The notes under the pieces: model-generated
Seen by the model: the letters and a program-made list of their open reading frames with translations, nothing else
Told to the model about the DNA's origin: nothing
The model's database searches: none
Position numbers and translations under genes: made by a program
Part shown: one piece after another, positions 1 to 13,223 of the stretch
How positions within the stretch are numbered: the first letter of the stretch is position 1
Layout: every line of letters starts with the position of its first letter
Source: Balanoglossus misakiensis
Lineage: Eukaryota > Hemichordata
Direction of reading: 5' to 3'
Length of the DNA: 64,000 nucleotides
Assembly (NCBI GenBank): GCA_040954595.2
Contig: CM082592.2
Span: 11,532,001 to 11,596,000, forward strand

Positions 1-60
1 CACGTAACTTGTCTGTCTGTCTGTCTGGTTTTTGTCCGCCTGTACTTTGCTTCACATCAG

Positions 61-1000
61 TGGATTATATCAGCGATCTATGGCCTCTATCCTGACGTGG
101 AGAGCTTGGTCAACTATACAAGTTTCGCCTACTGGCTGTTTGTGGGTATCGTGGTCACTGGCCAAATATGGCTGCGATACAGGAGACCGGAAATGCCACG
201 CCCATTTAAGGTAATTTTAACTGCATATTTCGTCATGAATGGGGTATTTCGACAGTTTTGGCAAAATAACATTGCATTCCTTATCAATGCAATGAAAATG
301 GACATTATAAATTTTACTGTTTGAAACTGATTTCTAAAATCTGACTCACTTTATAGCCTTCTTTTCTTTACAGATTCACATTTCAATTCCAATCTTCTTC
401 ACCCTATTTTCATATTTCCTGGTTTTCGTCTCAATATTCTCGGCGACCAAAGAGGCTGTCATTGGTGCAATAATCATCATCACTGGTATTCCTGTGTATT
501 TCTACGCGATCTGGAAAAGTAAGCCACGATGGCTTAAGGATGCGCTTCGTAAGTATCTACTTCCAAGAGGTCACAGTCAAACCTGTCTATAGTGGTCAGT
601 CAAGGGACTTTCCTAAACTGACCTTTATAGACAGGTCAGTTAATTTACATGTAGGGACTGTAACAAAGTGGCCACGGCTTTCACTTTATCAGCCATAGTG
701 AAACCTGGGTATGTCATTCTAAATTATTTCATCAACAGGTGCTTGCATGATATTTTTCCAAAAATGGATGCTTGTGGTACGACAGGAAGTAAAGACCTAC
801 TAGGATAATCTACAAGTTGTTTGTAGGATACTGCAAGGGAAGAAGATAATTAAAGCATTCTATGAACGACCAGAGAAATGAGGCATTGTATAAAATGTAT
901 ACCTGGAGACAGGCCAACAGTTAAACTGATAATAAACTTGTTTTCAGATATCTTGAATCTTGCGTACATTTTCTGTCGACGCCAGAGCAGTAATTGGTAA
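61..1000 (+). CDS. SLC7 (LAT-type) amino-acid transporter light chain, 3' part only
   Basis: These are the last three coding exons, 61-210, 374-548 and 948-1000, of a gene entering from the left; they encode 125 residues and end in TAA. Each intron has GT donors (gtaatt, gtaagt) and pyrimidine-rich AG acceptors, and the frame stays open across both junctions (phases 0 and 1). The first exon gives the end of one membrane helix, the next helix, and then a cytoplasmic [15 protein letters not shown] segment. That segment closely resembles the IWLRYRKPELERPIKV stretch of LAT1/LAT2 (SLC7A5/SLC7A8). The second exon encodes the last two helices, including [10 protein letters not shown]. The family exchanges neutral or cationic amino acids across the plasma membrane as a light chain linked to an SLC3 glycoprotein. 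The fragment cannot say which paralogue this is; the half bearing the substrate site lies outside the window. Confidence 0.86.
581..636. repeat. Hairpin-forming element in SLC7 intron
   Basis: Arms 581-591 (acctgtctata) and 626-636 (tatagacaggt) are perfect 11-nt inverted repeats. A nested pair lies inside them: 594-600 (ggtcagt) and 617-623 (actgacc). The element sits 33 bp after the splice donor of the penultimate exon. Nested dyads like this are typical of small non-autonomous repeats, but no target-site duplication is obvious and I see no second copy in the window. Confidence 0.5.
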
Positions 1001-1010
1001 AAATGCCACG

Positions 1011-1016
1011 TTTATT
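1011..1016 (-). promoter_or_regulatory. Candidate poly(A) signal of the distal SDR gene
   Basis: The minus strand reads AATAAA here, about 110 nt past the stop codon of the SDR gene at 1124-3410. If used, cleavage would fall inside the last exon or last intron of the convergent SLC7 gene. Position and hexamer are the only evidence. Confidence 0.4.
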
Positions 1017-1123
1017 CATCATAATACGATGCTTTATACATGACATCTTCAGTATTTTATCAAATGTACTTGATGCATTGTTGAGAATTCATTGCATCTT
1101 CTACATTTCCACTAGACCACATT

Positions 1124-3410
1124 TTAGCGTGGACATAGCGCATGTCTTCCTCCATCAACTGGTAGTTGTGTTGCAGTGATGAAGGATGATTCATCGGATG
1201 CAAGGAATGCTATCGCCTTGGCAACTTCGTCAACATTTCCAACACGACCCAGAGCATGTGTGCTTTTGCTGTGTTCTAAAAACTGATAAGAGAAAAGATA
1301 GTTTTTGTTTCTGTGTATATGGTCCTGTGGTGACACCCTCAAGAAAAAGCCATGGGTGTCCCAACGACCTCTGTGACATATTATATGTAGGACTTGTACT
1401 TACATTATTGTACGATTCCTCATCCATTCCACCTCGTTTCTGTAACGCTGTTATGATCACTCCAGGACTACAAGAGACAAGATGTCGGAAACATTACATT
1501 CATTAATTAAGATCTTGGAAGTATTCTACTCTTGTTTTATCATGGATACATATGGACTGGCGACTTTTAGGTACAAACATCCAAGGTCTCTGGAGGGACC
1601 ATAGCACACCCAAATTATACTGGACCAAGAGGTAGAGAAAGGTAGATGCTAGTTAAAATTTGAAACATAAAATGACACCACTTACTTCACAGAATTCACC
1701 CGGACTTGTTTGGAAGCCAGTTCTGCAAACAAATCCAATGACAAATGGCAGACTTTACATGTAGGTCATTGTGTGATAACATGTGTGTGTACGTGCATAA
1801 TTCAACCGAATGTATGTCACTAGTTTTTGTCAAGTGACACTCAGGTAAACAAGCCTTCAAGATAGTGGCTGCTTCGATATGGGGGTTTGTTAATAATGTG
1901 CACAAAAACTCACCCACAGCTATGCAGTTTGTAAACTGGTCAACAGCAGCCTTGGACATCGTGTATACCAACACACCTGGAAACTGGAAATATGGTCATT
2001 ACAAAATGTTAAAAGTAGTCATTTTATGCCAGTCACTGGTGGAAAATATTGAGATAATTGCACACCAGCTTGTCTACCATTCACAAAACTGTTGCATACA
2101 TTCACACTTTGAACAACTAAAATTGTTGCTACAGTTTCAGGTTTGGGAATTGTTGATTGATGGAAAGTTATACAACTCACCGATCTCATACCATTTACAC
2201 TCGATACATTGACAATGGAACCTGTGGACAAAAAAGGAACAATAATTGACTGTGTGCCCTGGCTCCAAATCTGATTAGAATCACATGCGAAGCTTGGCTC
2301 TGTCTTCGGGCTCGCATTAAATAGATCTGTGACTTCAAGCATTTCTGGACTTTGTTCAAATATCACTGACCTTTTGCCTTGATCAGGTGCGGAACAGCCA
2401 ACATTGTGATGTGGAACATAGATCTCACATTAATGTTCATGACACTGTCATACTGTTCCAATGACGTTGTCTCTATGGATCCTCTTGCGATGGTTCCAGC
2501 ATTGTTAATCTTCAAATAAAAGTAGTAAAGATATTGTGGCTAGCTTCAACTTCACAAAAGTACTGCATGGTTTATCCACTCCATACATATGGACAGTTTA
2601 CTGATGACAACTCCCCTTGGACATTGCATGTGCTTGATATTTTGAAATAATCTTAATTTTAGTATTTATAATACTCACCAATGTATCAAGTCGACCAAAA
2701 TATTCAATGGTTTTTTCTACTGCTGCCTTGCAGTCTTCTTCTTTGCTCAAATCACCTTGGATTAACAGGATCTGCCAAATACAACAAGTGTCTCCCATGA
2801 GTATTTCTACAAAAGCAGACAACTAACACTCTGCAAAGGACTTAGAAATTGTTGCTTTCAGAATCTTTATAATCAAATGCATACCTTGTCTTTAGGCAGA
2901 CCATTGACTTCACACTCGGCACCAGTTTTCTCCAAGTTTTCCTTGTTTCTTCCACACAATGCCAGATAACATCCCAGGGATGCAAAGTGTTTGGCTGTTC
3001 CAGCTCCAATGCCAGAACTGGCTCCTAGAGTGATAATAAACAATATATAAACAAAGGAACACCAATGAGTCTTTTGGGCTGTTTTTCAGTATTTTCGGTG
3101 TCTGCGAGAGCATGAACTACAGCCAAATATGCCAATGGGAAGGCTGCAGGCTGTGGACCTTCACACTTGCTTCTGGGTCGAAAGTTCGCTCTGCAGCTCC
3201 GTATAAATTTACAGCCTTTACTCATTCTACTAGTGTCCGGCTGGCGTCTTTGCCGGACACTCTCGTCTCGCTATACAATATTACTAACTTGGCGACCACA
3301 AGCACTCTTGAAGCACCGTATCATTTACGAACCAAATTAGTTCAAGCTAAAACAACTTTGTGGACATTCTTACCTGTAATTAACGCAACTTTTCCTCGCA
3401 GCGAAGACAT
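1124..3410 (-). CDS. Classical short-chain dehydrogenase/reductase, copy A
   Basis: Nine exons on the minus strand: 3410-3374, 3024-2885, 2771-2679, 2509-2371, 2221-2181, 1983-1914, 1722-1686, 1467-1404 and 1282-1124. Together they make 780 nt and 259 residues, the usual size for a classical SDR, and all introns are GT-AG. The protein starts MSSLRGKVALITG and carries the NAD(P)-binding TGASSGIG motif at residues 12-19, the NNAG motif at 92-95, catalytic Asn117 (MNINV), Ser144 (VSSVNG), Tyr157 and Lys161 (YTMSK), and an NPGV segment after the active site. All four catalytic residues are present, so it should be an active oxidoreductase. The substrate cannot be told; relatives are usually annotated by weak similarity to bacterial FabG-type reductases. 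It is the downstream member of a tandem pair with the gene at 3822-5735. No N-terminal signal peptide or membrane segment is seen, suggesting a cytosolic enzyme. Confidence 0.9.
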
Positions 3411-3821
3411 TTCAATTTAGCCTGGTCAGCTGGTGGGCGGGGCACGTGTTGACCTCAGAAACGTGATCAGGTGACCGTAACTGACCTTTAACCTTACATA
3501 ACCCGGCCCTTGTATAAACCAATGTAAACTTGTATAGTACTCTGGAATATGTTGTGTAGTTTGTATGTGTGGTACTAAAATCTTATAATGGGTAGTGACA
3601 CAAAACACTTAACTACATGACCATGTTCAGTTTACATTTTTTTTTAATACACAACATGCACTTTAAGTGAGTGCCGTAAGATACAGTAAATTCCTTTGAA
3701 AAATTGTAACATTAACAAAGTGGTATGCACCACTCATATTTATAACACTGGTTGCACCATAGACCTATTTTTAATGATTTTGCTCCTATTTTTCACAAAC
3801 TAAATTTGACAATTCTCTTCT
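3411..3821. other. Intergenic spacer between the two SDR genes
   Basis: This 411-bp spacer must hold the 3' UTR of the upstream copy and the promoter of the downstream copy. On the minus strand a variant poly(A) hexamer ATTAAA lies at 3648-3643, about 175 nt past the stop at 3822. No convincing TATA box is visible. A CACGTG E-box occurs near 3443, about 30 bp upstream of the copy A start codon. No coding sequence is seen. Confidence 0.5.
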
Positions 3822-5735
<1,914 letters not shown>

Positions 5736-6947
5736 TTTTATATCTTAATGACAGCTAGCTCGAGTCACTAACACTCTACAGCAGACGGCTTGCACCACGT
5801 CAACCTAGTGGAAGTTAGGGTCAGAATCAGAATCAGATTCGCGTGAGCTCAGCTAGCAAGGTCACTCTATTCTAATGACTCCATCGCACGTCTTTACAGA
5901 GTCATGAACTGATAAAGATTTGCGGGTTTATTTTTGGGGCGTTTCGGCACACGACAGCGAGCGATACAGCTATACAGTAGGCCGCATTTGGTTTTTACAC
6001 ACACAAAAACTTTTGAAGAATAACGAAAGTATTTTTGTATGGCCACTGGTGGCGCTTTACACTATGTCCGATCCAGACAAGGCACGAAAACAAAACAGAT
6101 TGGTAACAGCTGAATAAGATTACTAAAGCAACGTGTATCAGTGACTGAACTTCTGCATTTCAAATATTAATAGCAACTTCAAATCAACTTAACAAAAATA
6201 CTCTGTGTGAACGGGTATTTCTTAGTACGTCAACCTAAAAAGGGTCGTAAGAAGTACCTTGGTCGTAAGGCGCATGCATTGTTTGCTTTCAAACGCAAAT
6301 ATTTTTCGGGACAATAAGACTTTGTCTTGTGTCACTTTGAACCTTCATATTATTGGTACGTTGTATTCTTTCAATATTTTGAATGTAAAGAAACTGTATC
6401 AGAGAACAAGAGCACGGAACAACAGCAACATAATATAATATCTCCCTCTAGTGGCAAGTGCGTTGTGATTTGTAAAATTATCGCGTGCAACTTTCTCGTC
6501 GATGTAAAGGACACTATACCGGAACTGTTGCCATTCTGTATTTGTAGTATGGCGTGCAGTGAAATGTTTTACCGCATGTTTTGAGTTTTATTCTTTGGTT
6601 GATGTCAGTCGCATGTCCACGCATCTTCAATACAACAAATCATAAAAACTTAAACATAAAAACGGGGTAACCGAGTTTTCATTTTGGTGAACGCCAATTC
6701 TCGTTTTAGTGTGCGGTATATGGCAGCCATTATAAAACCGAAAGTTGTGGTTTTTGATGAGGCGTGGTTTCGCCCAGAAATTTTCCCCTTGAAGTGAATT
6801 CCGCAGAAGTAATGCTGCGATGTCGCACTTAATTGAAAAAAAGTGACATCGCTGCGTTAATTGTGTACTCTACAATACTTGGTCGATAGAATTTCAGTCC
6901 GTATGGTCTGAGTACGTGAATCGTGAAAAATTCATTTCAATATTGGT

Positions 6948-6963
6948 TGGATGACGTCATCCA
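6948..6963. promoter_or_regulatory. Palindromic CRE (TGACGTCA) site
   Basis: The sequence tggatgacgtcatcca is a perfect 16-nt palindrome centred on the full ATF/CREB element TGACGTCA (6952-6959). It lies about 1.2 kb upstream of the SDR copy B start codon. Binding is inferred from the motif only. Confidence 0.4.
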
Positions 6964-8960
6964 CGCGCATCACGAAATTGGTTGTTATAGTGAATTTATC
7001 TCGTCTGCCCAACTCTAAAGGCAACGCGATATAAACCGTGGCTCTCCGTGAAGGGGTCTGACTTGTAACCGTGAAATCCGCAGGAAAACCTAGTGAAGTG
7101 GGAATCGTCTTTCAACGCATAAATCACTCAGAAACGACGTTATCGCGCAGGACATCCCTATAGAGCCATGCCGAACAACGTTAACGCTAGCCGACCGAAA
7201 TCACCTATTCTGGCGCAAATTGAAAAATAACATTATTAACTACACTAATTTGATTAGTGAGATGCCGCAACTGTGTTATCGCTTCGCAAAATTAATCGAC
7301 AGACTTCTAACTACATTTGAGCAGGTCGGGGATAGATAATACCGTACGGAAATGAGGAGAGTTCTCTTCAAGATATATTTATGATTCCCTCACAGGGCCA
7401 TCGTTGACCTTTGACCCGACGCTACCTGAACTCAATTTCAGGATGGAACACAAATTAATATCTAATAGGTCCGGGCTGGGGGCAAACCCAATCGTACCAA
7501 TGGGACGACTTTCAGTTATTTTCCGCGATCATATTTAGGAAATATGCGACTAAGGGCAAATCCCTAGACTATAATGCAGTAAAATTTCTTACAAATTATG
7601 CTTCGCCATACCCAGAGAGATTATTTTGGAATTTAACTCTTGGCAGGGAGGTGACGGATTATAGCAAAACAAAATGGGACATGATGCGTGTTGAAAAGTT
7701 ATTTCTCCCGCCCTGAGCTTAGTCTATACTGACAATAATTTGGAAAGAATGCAATAGTTATAATTTGTTTGGCTCTTAAAATGATATTTCAAAAACGTGT
7801 CCGGCCAATACTTCCTCAGACCTCATCACATCATGGACACGTGTTCGATCCGTGTGGTGACGACAGTCTGCATAATATGAGGTGATCCCAACCCAGTTTT
7901 GATAAGGCGATAAATTTCTGGCTAATTTTATAACACCGATAAAAATTGATAAAGTTAGTGCAATTTGTTTGGTCGCATTTTATCTTAATTGTTGCAGGTA
8001 CTACTGGTGCGTGGTTGTGGTGGCTTTGCTGTAACTATTAAACTGAGCGGTACACGTATATAGCCCCCAGCAACCCCGCGCTATCTACCTATTTGCAGTA
8101 TCTTCGATTTCCAGTCCAACGAACACGCCGCCGTAGCACGGACGCAAAAGCGCATCTGCGCTGGTATTGTTCTCCTCACCCCGTATCTTTGGACACTCTG
8201 TTTGCAAACTACAGCGGATCGCCATTTATCTCAGAAATGTTGGTACTGAAAACACTCACAAAATGTGCGGCGAAAGAAAAAAATGTCCTATCAAAACAGC
8301 GGCCACATGCCCAGGGGGTGCATGACCTATTTCTGATGATAAACTTTGCCTCTTCATCTTATATTGTGCGGACTCGTATGAAAGATGACAGGAGCTGGGA
8401 TGAGCTCAGGTGCCGTACTGCTCGGGCCCCCGAGGCGAGAGAAGTTTAAATTTGCCAAGGATAATTGGGACAGTCGTTTAAAGCGTTTTATCTTCGACAC
8501 CGGCGGGAAACTTTGCGAAGCAAAGATGGTTGTCTTTCCCCATGAGAGCTCGATAAAAAAAAGATCGCAGTTTTCTGGACCGGAAATGTGTGTTGTATGA
8601 GTTACAGCAGTTGTGCTACTGACGCAAAACATATTTACTTCTGTATTGATTGCAACACACAACATTCTCTTCGCGTCACGAACATCCTTATAGAGAAATC
8701 TCAGCATCACAACACAACTTCACACTCACCCATGCTTGTACAGCTGTATCTAACATTGACCATATTATGGCATAATTATGTACACTCTGTGACTTGAAAT
8801 AACTTGCCGGCGGTCCTACAAACCTCATCACCATTCCACTATTCATCATCTACATGTCCAACTCCACCCACTACCACGTCGAGTATAACACTGGATAAAA
8901 TATGGTTTTAACTTTAATTACACGATCTACAAAACATGATTCACCATTCCTCCCATCTCT

Positions 8961-9020
8961 GCCTGTCCGTCTGCCTGCCTGTCAGCCTGTCTATCTATCC
9001 GTCTATATGTCCCTGTCTGT
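8961..9020. repeat. Degenerate CTGT/CTGC tetranucleotide repeat
   Basis: A pyrimidine-rich stretch of imperfect ctgt, ctgc and ctat units, which looks like a decayed microsatellite. A shorter perfect gtct run occurs at the left window edge (about 11-27), just before the splice acceptor of the first SLC7 exon seen. Confidence 0.6.
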
Positions 9021-10253
9021 TATACTTCTCCCTCCCCTACGCATGCGTCAGTAAGCTGGCCATGAATAATCTGGAACAGTGCATGATGGATGGCCTGTCG
9101 CAGAAACAGTGTCCCCATAATTAATAACTGTCACTTTTCTTGGGAATTCGGGTACGCAACGGCGTCGGCCGTTTGTGAGCACAACTACTGTTCGAAAGGG
9201 TGTTTTGGGAACTCATTGTGGCACTTTTTTGAGAAAGTCCGCGTCAATATGAAATGAGACGACCTTGTAGGTACTCGCAAAGGCAAGAGACTGATAAAGG
9301 GAGATAAACATCTTGACGCAGAGTTTTTGTCACCCTTGTCTTTGAGAATCTGCCGCTTCCAGGCAATATTTGAAACAACTTCGGTTCATTTGGAAGAGAA
9401 GTGTACATAATTATGTGTAACTCAGATAAGTAATCAGGCACACGGTAACCAGAAATGGTGTCACAGTGTGACGTAACCATGGATTAGGTAAAGTATTATG
9501 TATGCATCACAAAATCAAATGTTCAATGACCGTGGCTCATTTTTATCTCCCTTATCCTATTCTGATTCTTTCTCTCTGTTATACTTTCTCATTGAAAATC
9601 TTCAATAGCATTGTCTGTTTTATGGCTATCATCTAGGTCGTGGCTTTATCTGAACCTGTGGAGACAAGAAGTTGGAGCGCTGTCGCCAGAAATTGAATGC
9701 ATGACTACAGAAAGTTGGATTTCATGACAGCCTCAGTAAGCTATGACCCCTGACCTTTTCAACCTCATGATGTCGTGGGACAATAGTACGTTACACTGTC
9801 ATATACAATACGACACCGACAGCACGCGATCTCTTCTGTTGGCACGACACATCTGTCAATGTAAAGAGTTGCTTTGGACAAAATATCCACCATAAAAATC
9901 TACCAAATGTCACGTGACAGTGGTCGATCGACGTCGTCAGCTTGGATAGGGATGAAACAAACTCAACCATTTGAAAGAAACAGAACAATACTGCGGCCCC
10001 CACTGCTGTCCGCAATCAACACGTTTTGCATAACTGTCAAGTGAAAGTCGAACTTTTGACACGAACAGGTGGTCGAATATACAGCGGATGTTAATTTCAC
10101 GTGTTGTGAGAAATCGACGCTGCAGTGGAAATTTGCAAGAGATGCATGCATGTAATTTGTCGTAACATTTTGCGGTCGTCGTGGTTTATTATGCCAAAAC
10201 GTTGTACATTCTGCGTTATGATAGATGCCTTTGGAATATGATGGAATGTCACC

Positions 10254-10264
10254 GGGGGGGGGGG
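10254..10264. repeat. Poly-G tract (11)
   Basis: Eleven consecutive G on the plus strand in intergenic DNA. Confidence 0.9.
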
Positions 10265-13203
10265 CGAAGACATTGATGGTGCGCGTGTTAAATTTTAAAG
10301 TGGGGTTTGTTCATCTTTGGACCAGATCCTGGTCTTCGATCATTTGATCTTTGGTCCAAGACCGGTTAGGTGACATCGGGAAGAACGAAGTCAAGGCGGG
10401 TTATTCTGGTTTCTGCACAAAATACGCATGTCAGAGGCAGTCCAAAGAACATTTTAAGTTCGGTGCCTTCATTCTTAGAAGAAATGCGTTTCCTTTCCGT
10501 TTTCGTGACGCGCCTATGACGTCACGGGCATTTTAGCATGCATCGAAAGTTGCAATGCGGCACCAAGTCCTTTTCTTTAAATAAACAAACACGCGCACAA
10601 GACGACGGAAAGTGTAGACGGCGCAATGACTCGGTCGCCAAATGGCTGCGTCTGCGATTATACGCTTTTGGCAATTAGTCATGGTCTCGTTACCACGGTA
10701 TCCAGTCATGCCTATATTCCCACTTACGGGCCAGTATCCACCCCCGGGGGTCAGAGTGCCCCCTCGGGTACAAATCCTCGATTCGTTCAGTCGAGAAACC
10801 CGTCCGGAATTTTGATCAGTTGTTGCCATGACAACAAGGGAGAGCTTCTGACTTCCAAATGCGGTTGGAGTAGACGTTATAGCTACACTTAAAAAGTGAG
10901 TGTGATTTACAAAACATACATAAAAACTTATCCGCTTGGAAAGACGTATGTTAGCACATTCACCAATAGCGGTCCTGATGCATGATTGACATATTCTTCC
11001 TGCGCATGCGTTTGCCACACTGTTCACGTGGCATTTCCCCTGAACATAATGTGCGAGTAGATATTACACGGATCCATCTGAAATGTTACTCCGTAAAGTT
11101 GCCATTGACACAGTTGACAGATTTATTGTGAGCTCTTTCAAGTCGACACAGAATTCGGACTGTTTTTGAATGTTGATATAAAGGCGAGCGACGGTAGTTG
11201 TGCGGGTTATTTTTTCGGCTTTTTGGGTTATTTTAGTTATTTACAGCCTGGTTCGAGGTCAGTGTTTAGTAGTTTGGTTTTAAAAAAAACGGGCGGAAGG
11301 GATATTTTTGGGTATTCTATTGGCCCCGCGGTTGTCTAAATCCAAACCAAGGGCAGATGGTTCCTACTTTGACACTGTATACACGAGTTTACATGTCAGC
11401 TAAAAAAAACTTTTGGGCCGGTTGTCGGTTGTAGAGATCTCCGACTTTGCTGCATCGTGTCTTTGGTCATTGACTCTTGGTATTCATGGGATGCAGTGAC
11501 CATGGTAACATTTCCGTGAAATTTATCGTTCGTAAATAGCCTATAAAAGTGTAACAATACAGTGCCTACAGTTCCATCGTAAATATCAAGGGCGCAAAGA
11601 TCGTTATATTTTTCGCAGTTCAACCATTTTTCTGTTTTCAGCAAAGAGTAGAAAAAGACACCGCTGGAGGACTGTGACTGTTCTATAAGCTGCGCGTGTG
11701 CGAGTACGGAAATTACCACTTTTCCCCGAGCGCCTGGGCCGATAGCTGGGTCAAAGGTTATCGTCCAACAAACGGTGACGATTCTAATATTCGGTTTCGT
11801 CTCATCGCTGCACAAAGAAGAGCTTCGGATAACGCGATAATGACAGTATAATTTTCACTGCTGGGGGTGATGAGTGCGTCGGATCTCCCGCTCATCGTTC
11901 ACGCGCCAAAAGCCATCATCTTCACATTAGTTTACGGTCGACGTGTTCTTAAAGCGATACGCACGACAGACAAGCACGCAAGGAAATGATCGCTGCCCCA
12001 GGAAGCTCGGGGATATCGATTTAGATAACGCGTAGAAGCTCCCTGGAAGTTCTTTCAATTTCCTCTTCGTCGACATCTCGCAGCACGTTTTTTGTTTTCC
12101 TTTTTGTTTAAACATCCATGTTTCAACGTCGTTACAGACTTTTTTTTTCTGATCGAAGGGCGAGCCAAATATCGTTAGCTATTTTGCTCGTATATATCTT
12201 CTGGGAATGAAGAACGCTGGGGAACGCGTCATCGCCATTGACTAACGCGTATCGCGCCGCCACTTCAAACAACATCGCCTCTTGAATCAATTTTCGGGGA
12301 AGATGATCCCTCTCCGCAAGCTAAACGATAAAATATACAACCAACTATATATGATTCATACTAATGGGGTCACGTGTCAGTCAGTCGGGGGGTTTTCACA
12401 CAAAATTGAACAAAATCGACAAGACCGCACCGATATGGGTTGCGTGTGAACCAAAATGCCGAGGATCCAACAACCTACGCACCACAACGCCGACCAACGC
12501 ACTCAGACTGACCGACCCCCGTCACCACCCTTGTACTAGGCCTGTCTGCCATGCTTGAAGGGAGGTGGAAGAGAACGTGTGGTTGATCAACAACACAGAA
12601 ATACCGAACAGGATAGCCACAAGATACACCTACAAACACTTCACTTCAAAGAAACACAGTAATCTTCAAATTCGTACTTGTAGTAGATATAAGATAGTGA
12701 TCGTTCTTTTTACTGGGATGGCGGTATTACTTTACACACAAACTTCCAAACACGTGAAACGGACTGGGAATGTTATTACACGCTTACTCAATCAGGTATC
12801 GGTTTTGGCGAATACAATTACACATCTCCAGGGATGGTCTCCTATCATGGGCGATTCATTCTTCCACATAGCTACAAAATATCCCAGAGATTTTACTGCA
12901 CTGGGCAGAGATGTAGTTTTGTTACACTCCAATAAACTGACAGCTGATTACATGGTTGTGCAGCACCGATGCTATATGACCGTGTACCGATACTTAATAA
13001 ACATATCGAGATTTCAGTTTGCAATAATACCATCGTCAGAACTGAACAACAATGATAAACGGAACATATTTAGATGTGTAGTCTGGGGAGAAGGTTATCT
13101 GGGTTTTTTTTATCGGCGAACCCTCTAATCCACACGCGTGGCCTGGACTTACTGTAACTGTTTGACACGCTGAAACATTCGATGTTTTTTGGTGAATGGG
13201 CGT

Positions 13204-13223
13204 CTCTCTCTCTAGAGAGAGAG
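13204..13223. repeat. 20-nt perfect CT/AG palindrome
   Basis: Five CT units followed by five AG units form a perfect self-complementary hairpin. Its origin is probably two abutting dinucleotide runs. Confidence 0.8.

Larger units (their letters stand above)
5736..12360. other. Gene-poor intergenic region, left third
   Basis: No open frame here is supported by family resemblance, splice pairing or length. The first few hundred bases should contain the promoter of SDR copy B. Visible structure: a 16-nt palindrome with a perfect CRE at 6948-6963; a degenerate CTGT/CTGC/CTAT stretch at about 8961-9020; an 11-G run at 10254-10264; an imperfect ~20-bp direct repeat at about 10311-10368; another perfect CRE at 10517-10524; a 12-nt palindrome (five C then five G, flanked by A and T) at 10740-10751; and X-box-like dyads at 10822-10835 and 11496-11509. 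The rest looks like unique non-coding DNA. Confidence 0.6.

Noticed and set aside
7836-7862. TTCGATC within short complementary flanks, resembling a tRNA T-arm
   Set aside because: The loop is nine bases, and no acceptor stem, D-arm or anticodon arm could be built around it.
12565-13128. 187-codon open frame (+) in the intergenic region with a short hydrophobic stretch
   Set aside because: It starts without an ATG, shows no domain, splice context or poly(A) pairing, and is within the range expected by chance over 64 kb and six frames.
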